From Eledone cirrhosa (Eukaryota; Mollusca; Cephalopoda; Octopoda; Eledonidae): DNA of 64,000 nt. The stretch is taken from positions 411,093,464 to 411,157,463 of the forward strand of contig OZ024741.1 in assembly GCA_964016885.1 (NCBI GenBank), given 5' to 3'. The first letter of the stretch is position 1; the number at the start of each line of letters is the position of its first letter. The notes below the pieces were generated by a model. The model was not told the DNA's origin and searched no databases. It saw nothing but the letters and a program-made list of their open reading frames with translations. Shown piece by piece: positions 36,200 through 54,400 of this stretch. Made by a program: the position numbers and the translations under genes.

Positions 36200-39100
36200 T
36201 ATAATAATATATCTATAGTGAAATAATAATATATCTATAGTGATATATCTATAGTGATATAATATATCTACAGTGATATAATATATCTACAGTGATATAA
36301 TAATATATCTATAGTGATATAATAATATATTTATAGTGATATAATAATATATCTACAGTGATATAATATATCTATAGTGATATAATAATATATCTATAGT
36401 GATATAATAATATAGCTATAGTGATATAATAATATATCTATAGTGATTAGTGATATAATAATATATCTATAGTGATATAATAATATATCTATAGTGATAT
36501 CATAATATATCTATAGCGATATAATAATATATCATTAGTGATATAATATATCTATAGTGATATAATATATCTACAGTGATATAATAATATATCTATAGTG
36601 ATATACTATATGTACAGTGATATAATATATCTATAGTGATATAATAATATATCTATAGTGATATAATAATATATCTATAGTGATATAATATATCGACAGT
36701 GATATAATATATCGACAGTGATATAATATATCTACAGTGATATAATAATATATCTACAGTGATATAATAATATATCTACAGAGATATAATAATATATCTA
36801 CAGTGATATAATAATATATCTATAGTGATATAATAATATATCTATAGTAATATAACAATATATCTATAGTAATATAATATATCTATAGTAATATAATATA
36901 TCTATAGTGATATAATAATATATCTATAGTGATATAATAATATATCTATAGTGATATAATATATCTATAGTGATATAATATATCTACAGTGATATAATAA
37001 TATATCTGTAGTGATATAATAATATATCTATAGTGATATAATAATATATCTATAGTGATATAATAACATATATCTATGGTGATATAATAATATATCTACA
37101 GTGATATAATAATATATCTATAGTGAAATAATAATATATTTATAGTGATATATCTATCGTGATATAATATATCTACAGTGAAATAATATATCTACAGTGA
37201 TATAATAACATATCTATAGTGATATAATAATATATCTATAGTGATATAACAATATATCTATAGTGATATAATATATCTATAGTGTTGTAACAAATCTATA
37301 GTGATATAATAATATATCTATAGTGATGTAATATATCTACAGTGATATAATAGTATATCTATAGTGATATAATAATATATCTATAGTGATATAATAATAT
37401 ATCTACAGTGATTAGTGATATAATAATATAGCTATAGTGATATAATAATATATCTACAGTGATATAGTAATATATCTACAGTGATATAATAATATATCTA
37501 TAGTGATATAATAATATATCTATAGTGATATAATAATATATCTACAGTGATATACTATATCTACAGTGATATAATAATATATCTACAGTGATATAATAAT
37601 ATATCTACAGTGATATAATAATATATCTACAGTGATATAATAATATATCTATAGTGATATAATAATATATCTACAGTGATATAATAATATATCTACAGTG
37701 ATATAATAATATATCTACAGTGATATAATAATATATCTATAGCGATATAATAATATATTTACAGTGATATAATAATATATCTACAGTGATATAATAATAT
37801 ATCTACAGTGATATAATAATATATCTATAGTGATATAATAATATATCTATAGTGATATAATAATATATCTATAGTGACATACTAATATATCTATACTGAT
37901 ATAATAATATATCTACAGTGATATAATAATATATCTATAGTGATAGAATAATATATCTATAGTGATATAATAATATATCTATAGTGATATAATAATATAT
38001 CTACAGTGATATAATAATATATCTATAGCGATATAATACTATATCTATAGTGATATACTATATCTACAGTGATATAATAATATATCTATAGTGATATAAT
38101 ATATCTAGTGATATAATAATATATCTGTAGTGATAAAATAATATATCTATAGTGATATACTATATCTACAGTGATATAATATATCTATAGTGATATAATA
38201 CTATATCTATAGTGATATAATAATATATCTACAGTGATATAATAACATGTATCTATAGTTATATAATATATCTACAGTGATATAATATATCTACAGTGAT
38301 ATAATATATCTACAGTGATATAATATATCTACAGGGATATAATAATATATCTATAGTGATATAATAATATATCTATAGTGATATAATAATATATCTATAG
38401 TGATATAATATATCTATGGTAATATAATAATATATCTATAGTGATATAATAATATATCTATAGTGATATAATATATCTATAGTGATATAACATATATATA
38501 GTGAAATAATAATATATCTATAGTGATGTAATATATCTACATTGATATAATATATCTATAGTGATATAATATATCTATAGTGATATAATAATATATCTAG
38601 TGATATAATATATCTACAGTGATATAATAATATATCTACAGTGATATAATAATATATCTATAGTGATATAATAATATATCTATAGTGACATAATAATATA
38701 TCTATACTGATATAATAATATATCTACAGTGATATAATAATATATCTATAGCGATATAATATATCTATAGTGATATACTATATCTACAGTGATATAATAA
38801 TATATCTATAGTGATATAATATATCTACAGTGATATAATAATATATCTGTAGTAATATAATAATTTATCTATAGTGATATACTATATCTACAGTGATATA
38901 ATATATCTATAGTGATATAATACTATATCTATAGTGATATAATAATATATCTACAGTGATATAATATATCTATAGTGATATAATAATATATCTATAGTGA
39001 CATAATAATATATCTATAGTGATATAATAATATATCTATAGTGATATAATAATATATCTATAGTGATATAATAACATATATCTATAGTCATATAATATAT

Positions 39101-42100
39101 CTACAGTGATATAATAATATATCAATAGTGATATAATAATATATCTATAGTGAAATAATAATATATCTATAGTGATATATCTATAGTGATATAATATATC
39201 TACAGTGATATAATATATCTACAGTGATATAATAATATATCTATAGTGATATAATAATATATCTATAGTGATATAATAATATATCTATAGAGATATAATA
39301 ATATATCTATAGCGATATAATACTATATCTATAGTGATATAATAATATATCTACAGTGATATAATAACATGTATCTATAGTTATATAATATATCTACAGT
39401 GATATAATATATCTACAGTGATATAATATATCTACAGTGATATAATATATCTACAGGGATATAATAACATATCTATAGTGATATAATAATATATCTATAG
39501 TGATATAATAATATATCTATAGTGATATAATAATATATCTATAGTGATATAATAACATATATCTATAGTCATATAATATATCTACAGTGATATAATAATA
39601 TATCAATAGTGATATAATAATATATCTATAGTGAAATAGTAATATATCTATAGTGATATATCTATAGTGATATAATATATCTACAGTGATATAATATATC
39701 TACAGTGATATAATAATATATCTATAGTGATATAATAATATATTTATAGTGATATAATAATATATCTACAGTGATATAATATATCTATAGTGATATAATA
39801 ATATATCTATAGTGATATAATAATATAGCTATAGTGATATAATAATATATCTATAGTGATTAGTGATATAATAATATATCTATAGTGATATAATAATATA
39901 TCTATAGTGATATCATAATATATCTATAGCGATATAATAATATATCATTAGTGATATAATATATCTATAGTGATATAATATATCTACAGTGATATAATAA
40001 TATATCTATAGTGATATACTATATGTACAGTGATATAATATATCTATAGTGATATAATAACATATCTATAGTGATATAATAATATATCTATAGTGATATA
40101 ATATATCGACAGTGATATAATATATCTACAGTGATATAATAATATATCTACAGTGATATAATAATATATCTACAGAGATATAATAATATATCTACAGTGA
40201 TATAATAATATATCTATAGTGATATAATAATATATCTATAGTAATATAACAATATATCTATAGTAATATAATATATCTATAGTAATATGATATATCTATA
40301 GTGATATAATAATATATCTGTAGTGATATAATAATATATCTATAGTGATATAATAATATATCTATAGTGATATAATAACATATATCTATGGTGATATAAT
40401 AATATATCTACAGTGATATAATAATATATCTATAGTGAAATAATAATATATTTATAGTGATATATCTATCGTGATATAATATATCTACAGTGAAATAATA
40501 TATCTACAGTGATATAATAACATATCTATAGTGATATAATAATATATCTATAGTGATATAACAATATATCTATAGTGATATAATATATCTATAGTGTTAT
40601 AACAAATCTATAGTGATATAATAATATATCTATAGTGATGTAATATATCTACAGTGATATAATAGTATATCTATAGTGATATAATAATATATCTATAGTG
40701 ATATAATAATATATCTACAGTGATTAGTGATATAATAATATAGCTATAGTGATATAATAATATATCTACAGTGATATAGTAATATATCTACAGTGATATA
40801 ATAATATATCTATAGTGATATGATAATATATCTATAGTGATATAATAATATATCTACAGTGATATAATATATCTACAGTGATATAATAATATATCTACAG
40901 TGATATAATAATATATCTACAGTGATATAATAATATATCTACAGTGATATAATAATATATCTATAGTGATATAATAATATATCTACAGTGATATAATAAT
41001 ATATCTACAGTGATATAATAATATATCTACAGTGATATAATAATATATCTATAGCGATATAATAATATATTTACAGTGATATAATAATATATCTACAGTG
41101 ATATAATAATATATCTACAGTGATATAATAATATATCTATAGTGATATAATAATATATCTATAGTGATATAATAATATATCTATAGTGATATAATAATAT
41201 ATCTATAGTGACATACTAATATATCTATACTGATATAATAATATATCTACAGTGATATAATAATATATCTATAGTGATAGAATAATATATCTATAGTGAT
41301 ATAATAATATATCTATAGTGATATAATAATATATCTATAGTGATATAATAATATATCTATAGCGATATAATACTATATCTATAGTGATATACTATATCTA
41401 CAGTGATATAATAATATATCTATAGTGATATAATATATCTAGTGATATAATAATATATCTGTAGTGATAAAATAATATATCTATAGTGATATACTATATC
41501 TACAGTGATATAATATATCTATAGTGATATAATACTATATCTATAGTGATATAATAATATATCTACAGTGATATAATAACATGTATCTATAGTTATATAA
41601 TATATCTACAGTGATATAATATATCTACAGTGATATAATATATCTACAGTGATATAATATATCTACAGGGATATAATAATATATCTATAGTGATATAATA
41701 ATATATCTATAGTGATATAATAATATATCTATAGTGATATAATATATCTATGGTAATATAATAATATATCTATAGTGATATAATAATATAGCTATAGTGA
41801 TATAATATATCTATAGTGATATAACATATATATAGTGAAATAATAATATATCTATAGTGATGTAATATATCTACATTGATATAATATATCTATAGTGATA
41901 TAATATATCTATAGTGATATAATAATATATCTAGTGATATAATATATCTACAGTGATATAATAATATATCTACAGTGATATAATAATATATCTATAGTGA
42001 TATAATAATATATCTATAGTGACATAATAATATATCTATACTGATATAATAATATATCTACAGTGATATAATAATATATCTATAGCGATATAATATATCT

Positions 42101-45100
42101 ATAGTGATATACTATATCTACAGTGATATAATAATATATCTATAGTGATATAATATATCTACAGTGATATAATAATATATCTGTAGTAATATAATAATTT
42201 ATCTATAGTGATATACTATATCTACAGTGATATAATATATCTATAGTGATATAATACTATATCTATAGTGATATAATAATATATCTACAGTGATATAATA
42301 TATCTATAGTGATATAATAATATATCTATAGTGACATAATAATATATCTATAGTGATATAATAATATATCTATAGTGATATAATAATATATCTATAGTGA
42401 TATAATAACATATATCTATAGTCATATAATATATCTACAGTGATATAATAATATATCAATAGTGATATAATAATATATCTATAGTGAAATAATAATATAT
42501 CTATAGTGATATATCTATAGTGATATAATATATCTACAGTGATATAATATATCTACAGTGATATAATAATATATCTATAGTGATATAATAATATATCTAT
42601 AGTGATATAATAATATATCTATAGAGATATAATAATATATCTATAGCGATATAATACTATATCTATAGTGATATAATAATATATCTACAGTGATATAATA
42701 ACATGTATCTATAGTTATATAATATATCTACAGTGATATAATATATCTACAGTGATATAATATATCTACAGTGATATAATATATCTACAGGGATATAATA
42801 ATATATCTATAGTGATATAATAATATATCTATAGTGATATAATAATATATCTATAGTGATATAATAACATATATCTATAGTCATATAATATATCTACAGT
42901 GATATAATAATATATCAATAGTGATATAATAATATATCTATAGTGAAATAATAATATATCTATAGTGATATATCTATAGTGATATAATATATCTACAGTG
43001 ATATAATATATCTACAGTGATATAATAATATATCTATAGTGATATAATAATATATTTATAGTGATATAATAATATATCTACAGTGATATAATATATCTAT
43101 AGTGATATAATAATATATCTATAGTGATATAATAATATAGCTATAGTGATATAATAATATATCTATAGTGATTAGTGATATAATAATATATCTATAGTGA
43201 TATAATAATATATCTATAGTGATATCATAATATATCTATAGCGATATAATAATATATCATTAGTGATATAATATATCTATAGTGATATAATATATCTACA
43301 GTGATATAATAATATATCTATAGTGATATACTATATGTACAGTGATATAATATATCTATAGTGATATAATAATATATCTATAGTGATATAATAATATATC
43401 TATAGTGATATAATATATCGACAGTGATATAATATATCTACAGTGATATAATAATATATCTACAGTGATATAATAATATATCTACAGAGATATAATAATA
43501 TATCTACAGTGATATAATAATATATCTATAGTGATATAATAATATATCTATAGTAATATAAGAATATATCTATAGTAATATAATATATCTATAGTAATAT
43601 GATATATCTATAGTGATATAATAATATATCTGTAGTGATATAATAATATATCTATAGTGATATAATAATATATCTATAGTGATATAATAACATATATCTA
43701 TGGTGATATAATAATATATCTACAGTGATATAATAATATATCTATAGTGAAATAATAATATATTTATAGTGATATATCTATCGTGATATAATATATCTAC
43801 AGTGAAATAATATATCTACAGTGATATAATAACATATCTATAGTGATATAATAATATATCTATAGTGATATAACAATATATCTATAGGGATATAATATAT
43901 CTATAGTGTTATAACAAATCTATAGTGATATAATAATATATCTATAGTGATGTAATATATCTACAGTGATATAATAGTATATCTATAGTGATATAATAAT
44001 ATATCTATAGTGATATAATAATATATCTACAGTGATTAGTGATATAATAATATAGCTATAGTGATATAATAATATATCTACAGTGATATAGTAATATATC
44101 TACAGTGATATAATAATATATCTATAGTGATATAATAATATATCTATAGTGATATAATAATATATCTACAGTGATATAATAATATATCTACAGTGATATA
44201 ATAATATATCTACAGTGATATAATAATATATCTACAGTGATATAATAATATATCTATAGTGATATAATAATATATCTACATTGATATAATAATATATCTA
44301 CAGTGATATAATAATATATCTACAGTGATATAATAATATATCTATAGCGATATAATAATATATTTACAGTGATATAATAATATATCTACAGTGATATAAT
44401 AATATATCTACAGTGATATAATAATATATCTATAGTGATATAATAATATATCTATAGTGATATAATAATATATCTATAGTGATATAATAATATATCTATA
44501 GTGACATACTAATATATCTATACTGATAAAATAATATATCTACAGTGATATAATAATATATCTATAGTGATAGAATAATATATCTATAGTGATATAATAA
44601 TATATCTATAGTGATATAATAATATATCTATAGTGATATAATAATATATCTATAGCGATATAATACTATATCTATAGTGATATACTATATCTACAGTGAT
44701 ATAATAATATATCTATAGTGATATAATATATCTAGTGATATAATAATATATCTGTAGTGATAAAATAATATATCTATAGTGATATACTATATCTACAGTG
44801 ATATAATATATCTATAGTGATATAATACTATATCTATAGTGATATAATAATATATCTACAGTGATATAATAACATGTATCTATAGTTATATAATATATCT
44901 ACAGTGATATAATATATCTACAGTGATATAATATATCTACAGGGATATAATAATATATCTATAGTGATATAATAATATATCTATAGTGATATAATAATAT
45001 ATCTACAGTGATATAATATATCTATCGTAATATAATAATATATCTATAGTGATATAATAATATAGCTATAGTGATATAATATATCTATAGTGATATAACA

Positions 45101-46000
45101 TATATATAGTGAAATAATAATATATCTATAGTGATGTAATATATCTACATTGATATAATATATCTATAGTGATATAATATATCTATAGTGATATAATAAT
45201 ATATCTACAGTGATATAATAATATATCTATAGTGATATAATAATATATCTATAGTGACATAATAATATATCTATACTGATATAATAATATATCTACAGTG
45301 ATATAATAATATATCTATAGCGATATAATATATCTATAGTGATATACTATATCTACAGTGATATAATATATCTATAGTGATATAATATATCTACAGTGAT
45401 ATAATAATATATCTGTAGTAATATAATAATTTATCTATAGTGATATACTATATCTACAGTGATATAATATATCTATAGTGATATAATACTATATCTATAG
45501 TGATATAATAATATATCTACAGTGATATAATATATCTATAGTGATATAATAATATATCTATAGTGACATAATAATATATCTATAGTGATATAATAATATA
45601 TCTATAGTGATATAATAATATATCTATAGTGATATAATAACATATATCTATAGTCATATAATATATCTACAGTGATATAATAATATATCAATAGTGATAT
45701 AATAATATATCTATAGTGAAATAATAATATATCTATAGTGATATATCTATAGTGATATAATATATCTACAGTGATATAATATATCTACAGTGATATAATA
45801 ATATATCTATAGTGATATAATAATATATCTATAGTGATATAATAATATATCTACAGTGATATAATATATCTATAGTGATATAATAATATATCTATAGTGA
45901 TATAATAATATAGCTATAGTGATATAATAATATATCTATAGTGATTAGTGATATAATAATATATCTATAGTGATATAATAATATATCTATAGTGATATAA
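36200..46000. repeat. About 3.3-kb higher-order repeat in the 22-bp satellite
   Basis: The marker CTACAGTGATTAGTGATAT occurs near 37,410, 40,722 and 44,033, an exact-looking spacing of 3,312 and 3,311 bp. The marker CTATAGTGATTAGTGATAT gives 36,444, 39,857 and 43,170 (3,413 and 3,313). The marker GTGATAGAATAAT gives 37,943, 41,275 and 44,570. Neighbouring variant units keep their order in each copy. The copies differ by a few units, which explains the small offsets. Confidence 0.75.
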
Positions 46001-48430
46001 TAATATATCTATAGCGATATAATAATATATCATTAGTGATATAATATATCTATAGTGATATAATATATCTACAGTGATATAATAATATATCTAGAGTGAT
46101 ATACTATATGTACAGTGATATAATATATCTATAGTGATATAACAATATATCTATAGTGATATAATAATATATCTATAGTGATATAATATATCTACAGTGA
46201 TATAATATATCTACAGTGATATAATAATATATCTACAGTGATATAATAATATATCTATAGTGATATATCTATAGTGATATAATATATCTACAGTGATATA
46301 ATATATCTACAGTGATATAATAATATATCTACAGTGATATAATAATATATCTATAGTGATATAATAATATATCTACATTGATATAATAATATATCTACAG
46401 TGATATAATAATATATCTACAGTGATATAATAATATATCTATAGCGATATAATAATATATTTACAGTGATATAATAATATATCTACAGTGATATAATAAT
46501 ATATCTACAGTGATATAATAATATATCTATAGTGATATAATAATATATCTATAGTGATATAATAATATATCTATAGTGATATAATAATATATCTATAGTG
46601 ACATACTAATATATCTATACTGATAAAATAATATATCTACAGTGATATAATAATATATCTATAGTGATAGAATAATATATCTATAGTGATATAATAATAT
46701 ATCTATAGTGATATAATAATATATCTATAGTGATATAATAATATATCTATAGCGATATAATACTATATCTATAGTGATATACTATATCTACAGTGATATA
46801 ATAATATATCTATAGTGATATAATATATCTAGTGATATAATAATATATCTGTAGTGATAAAATAATATATCTATAGTGATATACTATATCTACAGTGATA
46901 TAATATATCTATAGTGATATAATACTATATCTATAGTGATATAATAATATATCTACAGTGATATAATAACATGTATCTATAGTTATATAATATATCTACA
47001 GTGATATAATATATCTACAGTGATATAATATATCTACAGGGATATAATAATATATCTATAGTGATATAATAATATATCTATAGTGATATAATAATATATC
47101 TACAGTGATATAATATATCTATCGTAATATAATAATATATCTATAGTGATATAATAATATAGCTATAGTGATATAATATATCTATAGTGATATAACATAT
47201 ATATAGTGAAATAATAATATATCTATAGTGATGTAATATATCTACATTGATATAATATATCTATAGTGATATAATATATCTATAGTGATATAATAATATA
47301 TCTACAGTGATATAATAATATATCTATAGTGATATAATAATATATCTATAGTGACATAATAATATATCTATACTGATATAATAATATATCTACAGTGATA
47401 TAATAATATATCTATAGCGATATAATATATCTATAGTGATATACTATATCTACAGTGATATAATATATCTATAGTGATATAATATATCTACAGTGATATA
47501 ATAATATATCTGTAGTAATATAATAATTTATCTATAGTGATATACTATATCTACAGTGATATAATATATCTATAGTGATATAATACTATATCTATAGTGA
47601 TATAATAATATATCTACAGTGATATAATATATCTATAGTGATATAATAATATATCTATAGTGACATAATAATATATCTATAGTGATATAATAATATATCT
47701 ATAGTGATATAATAATATATCTATAGTGATATAATAACATATATCTATAGTCATATAATATATCTACAGTGATATAATAATATATCAATAGTGATATAAT
47801 AATATATCTATAGTGAAATAATAATATATCTATAGTGATATATCTATAGTGATATAATATATCTACAGTGATATAATATATCTACAGTGATATAATAATA
47901 TATCTATAGTGATATAATAATATATCTATAGTGATATAATAATATATCTACAGTGATATAATATATCTATAGTGATATAATAATATATCTATAGTGATAT
48001 AATAATATAGCTATAGTGATATAATAATATATCTATAGTGATTAGTGATATAATAATATATCTATAGTGATATAATAATATATCTATAGTGATATAATAA
48101 TATATCTATAGCGATATAATAATATATCATTAGTGATATAATATATCTATAGTGATATAATATATCTACAGTGATATAATAATATATCTAGAGTGATATA
48201 CTATATGTACAGTGATATAATATATCTATAGTGATATAACAATATATCTATAGTGATATAATAATATATCTATAGTGATATAATATATCTACAGTGATAT
48301 AATATATCTACAGTGATATAATAATATATCTACAGTGATATAATAATATATCTATAGTGATATATCTATAGTGATATAATATATCTACAGTGATATAATA
48401 TATCTACAGTGATATAATAATATATCTATA
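44230..48430. repeat. 2.1-kb tandem duplication in the 22-bp satellite
   Basis: The variant series beginning with CTACATTGATATAAT at about 44,278 is repeated at about 46,376. The TATATTTACAG unit at 44,360 recurs at 46,460, GTGATAGAATAAT at 44,570 recurs at 46,670, and CTATAGTGATTAGTG at 45,940 recurs at 48,040. The offset is about 2,100 bp throughout, so this is one clean tandem duplication on top of the 3.3-kb pattern. Confidence 0.8.
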
Positions 48431-51400
48431 GTGATATAATAATATATCTATAGTGATATAATAATATATCTATAGAGATATAATAATATATCTATAGCGA
48501 TATAATACTATATCTATAGTGATATAATAATATATCTACAGTGATATAATAACATGTATCTATAGTTATATAATATATCTACAGTGATATAATATATCTA
48601 CAGTGATATAATATATCTACAGTGATATAATATATCTACAGGGATATAATAATATATCTATAGTGATATAATAATATATCTATAGTGATATAATAATATA
48701 TCTATAGTGATATAATAACATATATCTATAGTCATATAATATATCTACAGTGATATAATAATATATCAATAGTGATATAATAATATATCTATAGTGAAAT
48801 AATAATATATCTATAGTGATATATCTATAGTGATATAATATATCTACAGTGATATAATATATCTACAGTGATATAATAATATATCTATAGTCATATAATA
48901 ATATATTTATAGTGATATAATAATATATCTACAGTGATATAATATATCTATAGTGATATAATAATATATCTATAGTGATATAATAATATAGCTATAGTGA
49001 TATAATAATATATCTATAGTGATTAGTGATATAATAATATATCTATAGTGATATAATAATATATCTATAGTGATATCATAATATATCTATAGCGATATCA
49101 TAATATATCATTAGTGATATAATATATCTATAGTGATATAATATATCTACAGTGATATAATAATATATCTATAGTGATATACTATATGTACAGTGATATA
49201 ATATATCTATAGTGATATAATAATATATCTATAGTGATATAATAATATATCTATAGTGATATAATATATCGACAGTGATATAATATATCTACAGTGATAT
49301 AATAATATATCTACAGTGATATAATAATATATCTACAGAGATATAATAATATATCTACAGTGATATAATAATATATCTATAGTGATATAATAATATATCT
49401 ATAGTAATATAATATATCTATAGTAATATGATATATCTATAGTGATATAATAATATATCTGTAGTGATATAATAATATATCTATAGTGATATAATAATAT
49501 ATCTATAGTGATATAATAACATATATCTATGGTGATATAATAATATATCTACAGTGATATAATAATATATCTATAGTGAAATAATAATATATTTATAGTG
49601 ATATATCTATCGTGATATAATATATCTACAGTGAAATAATATATCTACAGTGATATAATAACATATCTATAGTGATATAATAATATATCTATAGTGATAT
49701 AACAATATATCTATAGTGATATAATATATTTATAGTGTTATAACAAATCTATAGTGATATAATAATATATCTATAGTGATGTAATATATCTACAGTGATA
49801 TAATAGTATATCTATAGTGATATAATAATATATCTATAGTGATATAATAATATATCTACAGTGATTAGTGATATAATAATATAGCTATAGTGATATAATA
49901 ATATATCTACAGTGATATAGTAATATATCTACAGTGATATATTAATATATCTATAGTGATATAATAATATATCTATAGTGATATAATAATATATCTACAG
50001 TGATATAATAATATATCTACAGTGATATAATAATATATCTACAGTGATATAATAATATATCTACAGTGATATAATAATATATCTATAGTGATATAATAAT
50101 ATATCTACATTGATATAATAATATATCTACAGTGATATAATAATATATCTACAGTGATATAATAATATATCTATAGCGATATAATAATATATTTACAGTG
50201 ATATAATAATATATCTACAGTGATATAATAATATATCTACAGTGATATAATAATATATCTATAGTGATATAATAATATATCTATAGTGATATAATAATAT
50301 ATCTATAGTGATATAATAATATATCTATACTGACATACTAATATATCTATACTGATAAAATAATATATCTACAGTGATATAATAATATATCTATAGTGAT
50401 AGAATAATATATCTATAGTGATATAATAATATATCTATAGTGATATAATAATATATCTATAGTGATATAATAATATATCTATAGCGATATAATACTATAT
50501 CTATAGTGATATACTATATCTACAGTGATATAATAATATATCTATAGTGATATAATATATCTAGTGATATAATAATATATCTGTAGTGATAAAATAATAT
50601 ATCTATAGTGATATACTATATCTACATTGATATAATATATCTATAGTGATATAATACTATATCTATAGTGATATAATAATATATCTACAGTGATATAATA
50701 ACATGTATCTATAGTTATATAATATATCTACAGTGATATAATATATCTACAGTGATATAATATATCTACAGTGATATAATATATCTACAGGGATATAATA
50801 ATATATCTATAGTGATATAATAATATATCTATAGTGATATAATAATATATCTACAGTGATATAATATATCTATGGTAATATAATAATATATCTATAGTGA
50901 TATAATAATATAGCTATAGTGATATAATATATCTATAGTGATATAACATATATATAGTGAAATAATAATATATCTATAGTGATATAATATATCTACAGTG
51001 ATATAATAATATATCTACAGTGATATAATAATATATCTATAGTGATATAATAATATATCTATAGTGACATAATAATATATCTATACTGATATAATAATAT
51101 ATCTACAGTGATATAATAATATATCTATAGCGATATAATATATCTATAGTGATATACTATATCTACAGTGATATAATAATATATCTATAGTGATATAATA
51201 TATCTACAGTGATATAATAATATATCTGTAGTAATATAATAATTTATCTATAGTGATATACTATATCTACAGTGATATAATATATCTATAGTGATATAAT
51301 ACTATATCTATAGTGATATAATAATATATCTACAGTGATATAATATATCTATAGTGATATAATAATATATCTATAGTGACATAATAATATATCTATAGTG

Positions 51401-51439
51401 ATATAATAATATATCTATAGTGATATAATAATATATCTA

Positions 51440-54400
51440 TAGTGATATAATAACATATATCTATAGTCATATAATATATCTACAGTGATATAATAATATA
51501 TCAATAGTGATATAATAATATATCTATAGTGAAATAATAATATATCTATAGTGATATATCTATAGTGATATAATATATCTACAGTGATATAATATATCTA
51601 CAGTGATATAATAATATATCTATAGTGATATAATAATATATCTATAGTGATATAATAATATATCTACAGTGATATAATATATCTATAGTGATATAATAAT
51701 ATATCTATAGTGATATAATAATATAGCTATAGTGATATAATAATATATCTATAGTGATTAGTGATATAATCATATATCTATAGTGATATAATAATATATC
51801 TATAGCGATATAATAATATATCATTAGTGATATAATATATCTATAGTGATATAATATATCTACAGTGATATAATAATATATCTAGAGTGATATACTATAT
51901 GTACAGTGATATAATATATCTATAGTGATATAACAATATATCTATAGTGATATAATAATATATCTATAGTGATATAATATATCTACAGTGATATAATATA
52001 TCTACAGTGATATAATATATCTACAGTGATATAATAATATATCTACAGTGATATAATAATATATCTACAGAGATATAATAATATATCTACAGTGATATAA
52101 TAATATATCTATAGTGATATAATAATATATCTATAGTAATATAACAATATATCTATAGTAATATAATATATCTATAGTGATATAATAATATATCTATAGT
52201 GATATAATAATATATCTATAGTGATATAATATATCTATAGTGATATAATATATCTACAGTGATATAATAATATATCTGTAGTGATATAATAATATATCTA
52301 TAGTGATATAATAATATATCTATAGTGATATAATAATATATCTATAGTGATATAATAACATATATCTACGGTGATATAATAATATATCTACAGTGATATA
52401 ATAATATATCTATAGTGAAATAATAATATATTTATAGTGATATATCTATCGTGATATAATATATCTACAGTGAAATAATATATCTACAGTGATATAATAA
52501 CATATCTATAGTGATATAATAATATATCTATAGTGATATAACAATATATCTATAGTGATATAATATATCTATAGTGTTATAACAAATCTATAGTGATATA
52601 ATAATATATCTATAGTGATGTAATATATCTACAGTGATATAATAGTATATCTATAGTGATATAATAATATATCTATAGTGATATAATAATATATCTACAG
52701 TGATTAGTGATATAATAATGTAGCTATAGTGATATAATAATATATCTACGGTGATATAATAATATATCTACAGTGATATAATAATATATCTATAGTGATA
52801 TAATAATATATCTACAGTGATATAATATATCTACAGTGATATAATAATATATCTACAGTGATATAATAATATATCTACAGTGATATAATAATATATCTAC
52901 AGTGATATAATAATATATCTATAGTGATATAATAATATATCTACAGTGATATAATAATATATCTACAGTGATATAATAATATATCTACAGTGATATAATA
53001 ATATATCTATAGTGATATAATATATCTAGTGATATAATAATATATCTGTAGTGATAAAATAATATATCTATAGTGATATACTATATCTACAGTGATATAA
53101 TATATCTATAGTGATATAATACTATATCTATAGTGATATAATAATATATCTATAGTGATATAATAACATGTATCTATAGTTATATAATATATCTACAGTG
53201 ATATAATATATCTACAGTGATATAATATATCTACAGTGATATAATAATATATCTATAGTGATATAATAATATATCTATAGTGATATAATAATATATCTAC
53301 AGTGATATAATATATCTATGGTGATATAATAATATATCTATAGTGATATAACAATATAGCTATAGTGATATAATAATATATCTATAGTGATATAACAATA
53401 TATCTATAGTGATATAATAACATATATCTACAGTGATATAATAATATATCTACAGTGATATAATAATATATCTATAGTGAAATAATAATATATCTATAGT
53501 GATATATCTATAGTGATATAATATATCTACAGTGAAATAATATATCTACAGTGATATAATAGTATATCTAGAGTGATATAATAATATATCTATAGTGATA
53601 TAATAATATATCTACAGTGATACAATATATCTATAGTGATATAATAATATATCTATAGTGATATAATAATATAGCTATAGTGATATAATAATATATCTAT
53701 AGTGATTAGTGATATAATAATATATCTATAGTGATATAATAATATATCTATAGTGATATCATAATATATCTATAGCGATATAAAAATATATCATTAGTGA
53801 TATAATATATCTATAGTGATATAATATATCTACAGTGATATAATAATATATCTATAGTGATATACTATATGTACAGTGATATAATATATCTATAGTGATA
53901 TAATAATATATCTATAGTGATATAATAATATATCTATAGTGATATAATATATCGACAGTGATATAATATATCTACAGTGATATAATAATATATCTACAGT
54001 GATATAATAATATATCTACAGAGATATAATAATATATCTACAGTGATATAATAATATATCTATAGTGATATAATAATATATCTATAGTAATATAACAATA
54101 TATCTATAGTAATATAATATATCTATAGTAATATGATATATCTATAGTGATATAATAATATATCTGTAGTGATATAATAATATATCTATAGTGATATAAT
54201 AATATATCTATAGTGATATAATAACATATATCTATGGTGATATAATAATATATCTACAGTGATATAATAATATATCTATAGTGAAATAATAATATATTTA
54301 TAGTGATATATCTATCGTGATATAATATATCTACAGTGAAATAATATATCTACAGTGATATAATAACATATCTATAGTGATATAATAATATATCTATAGT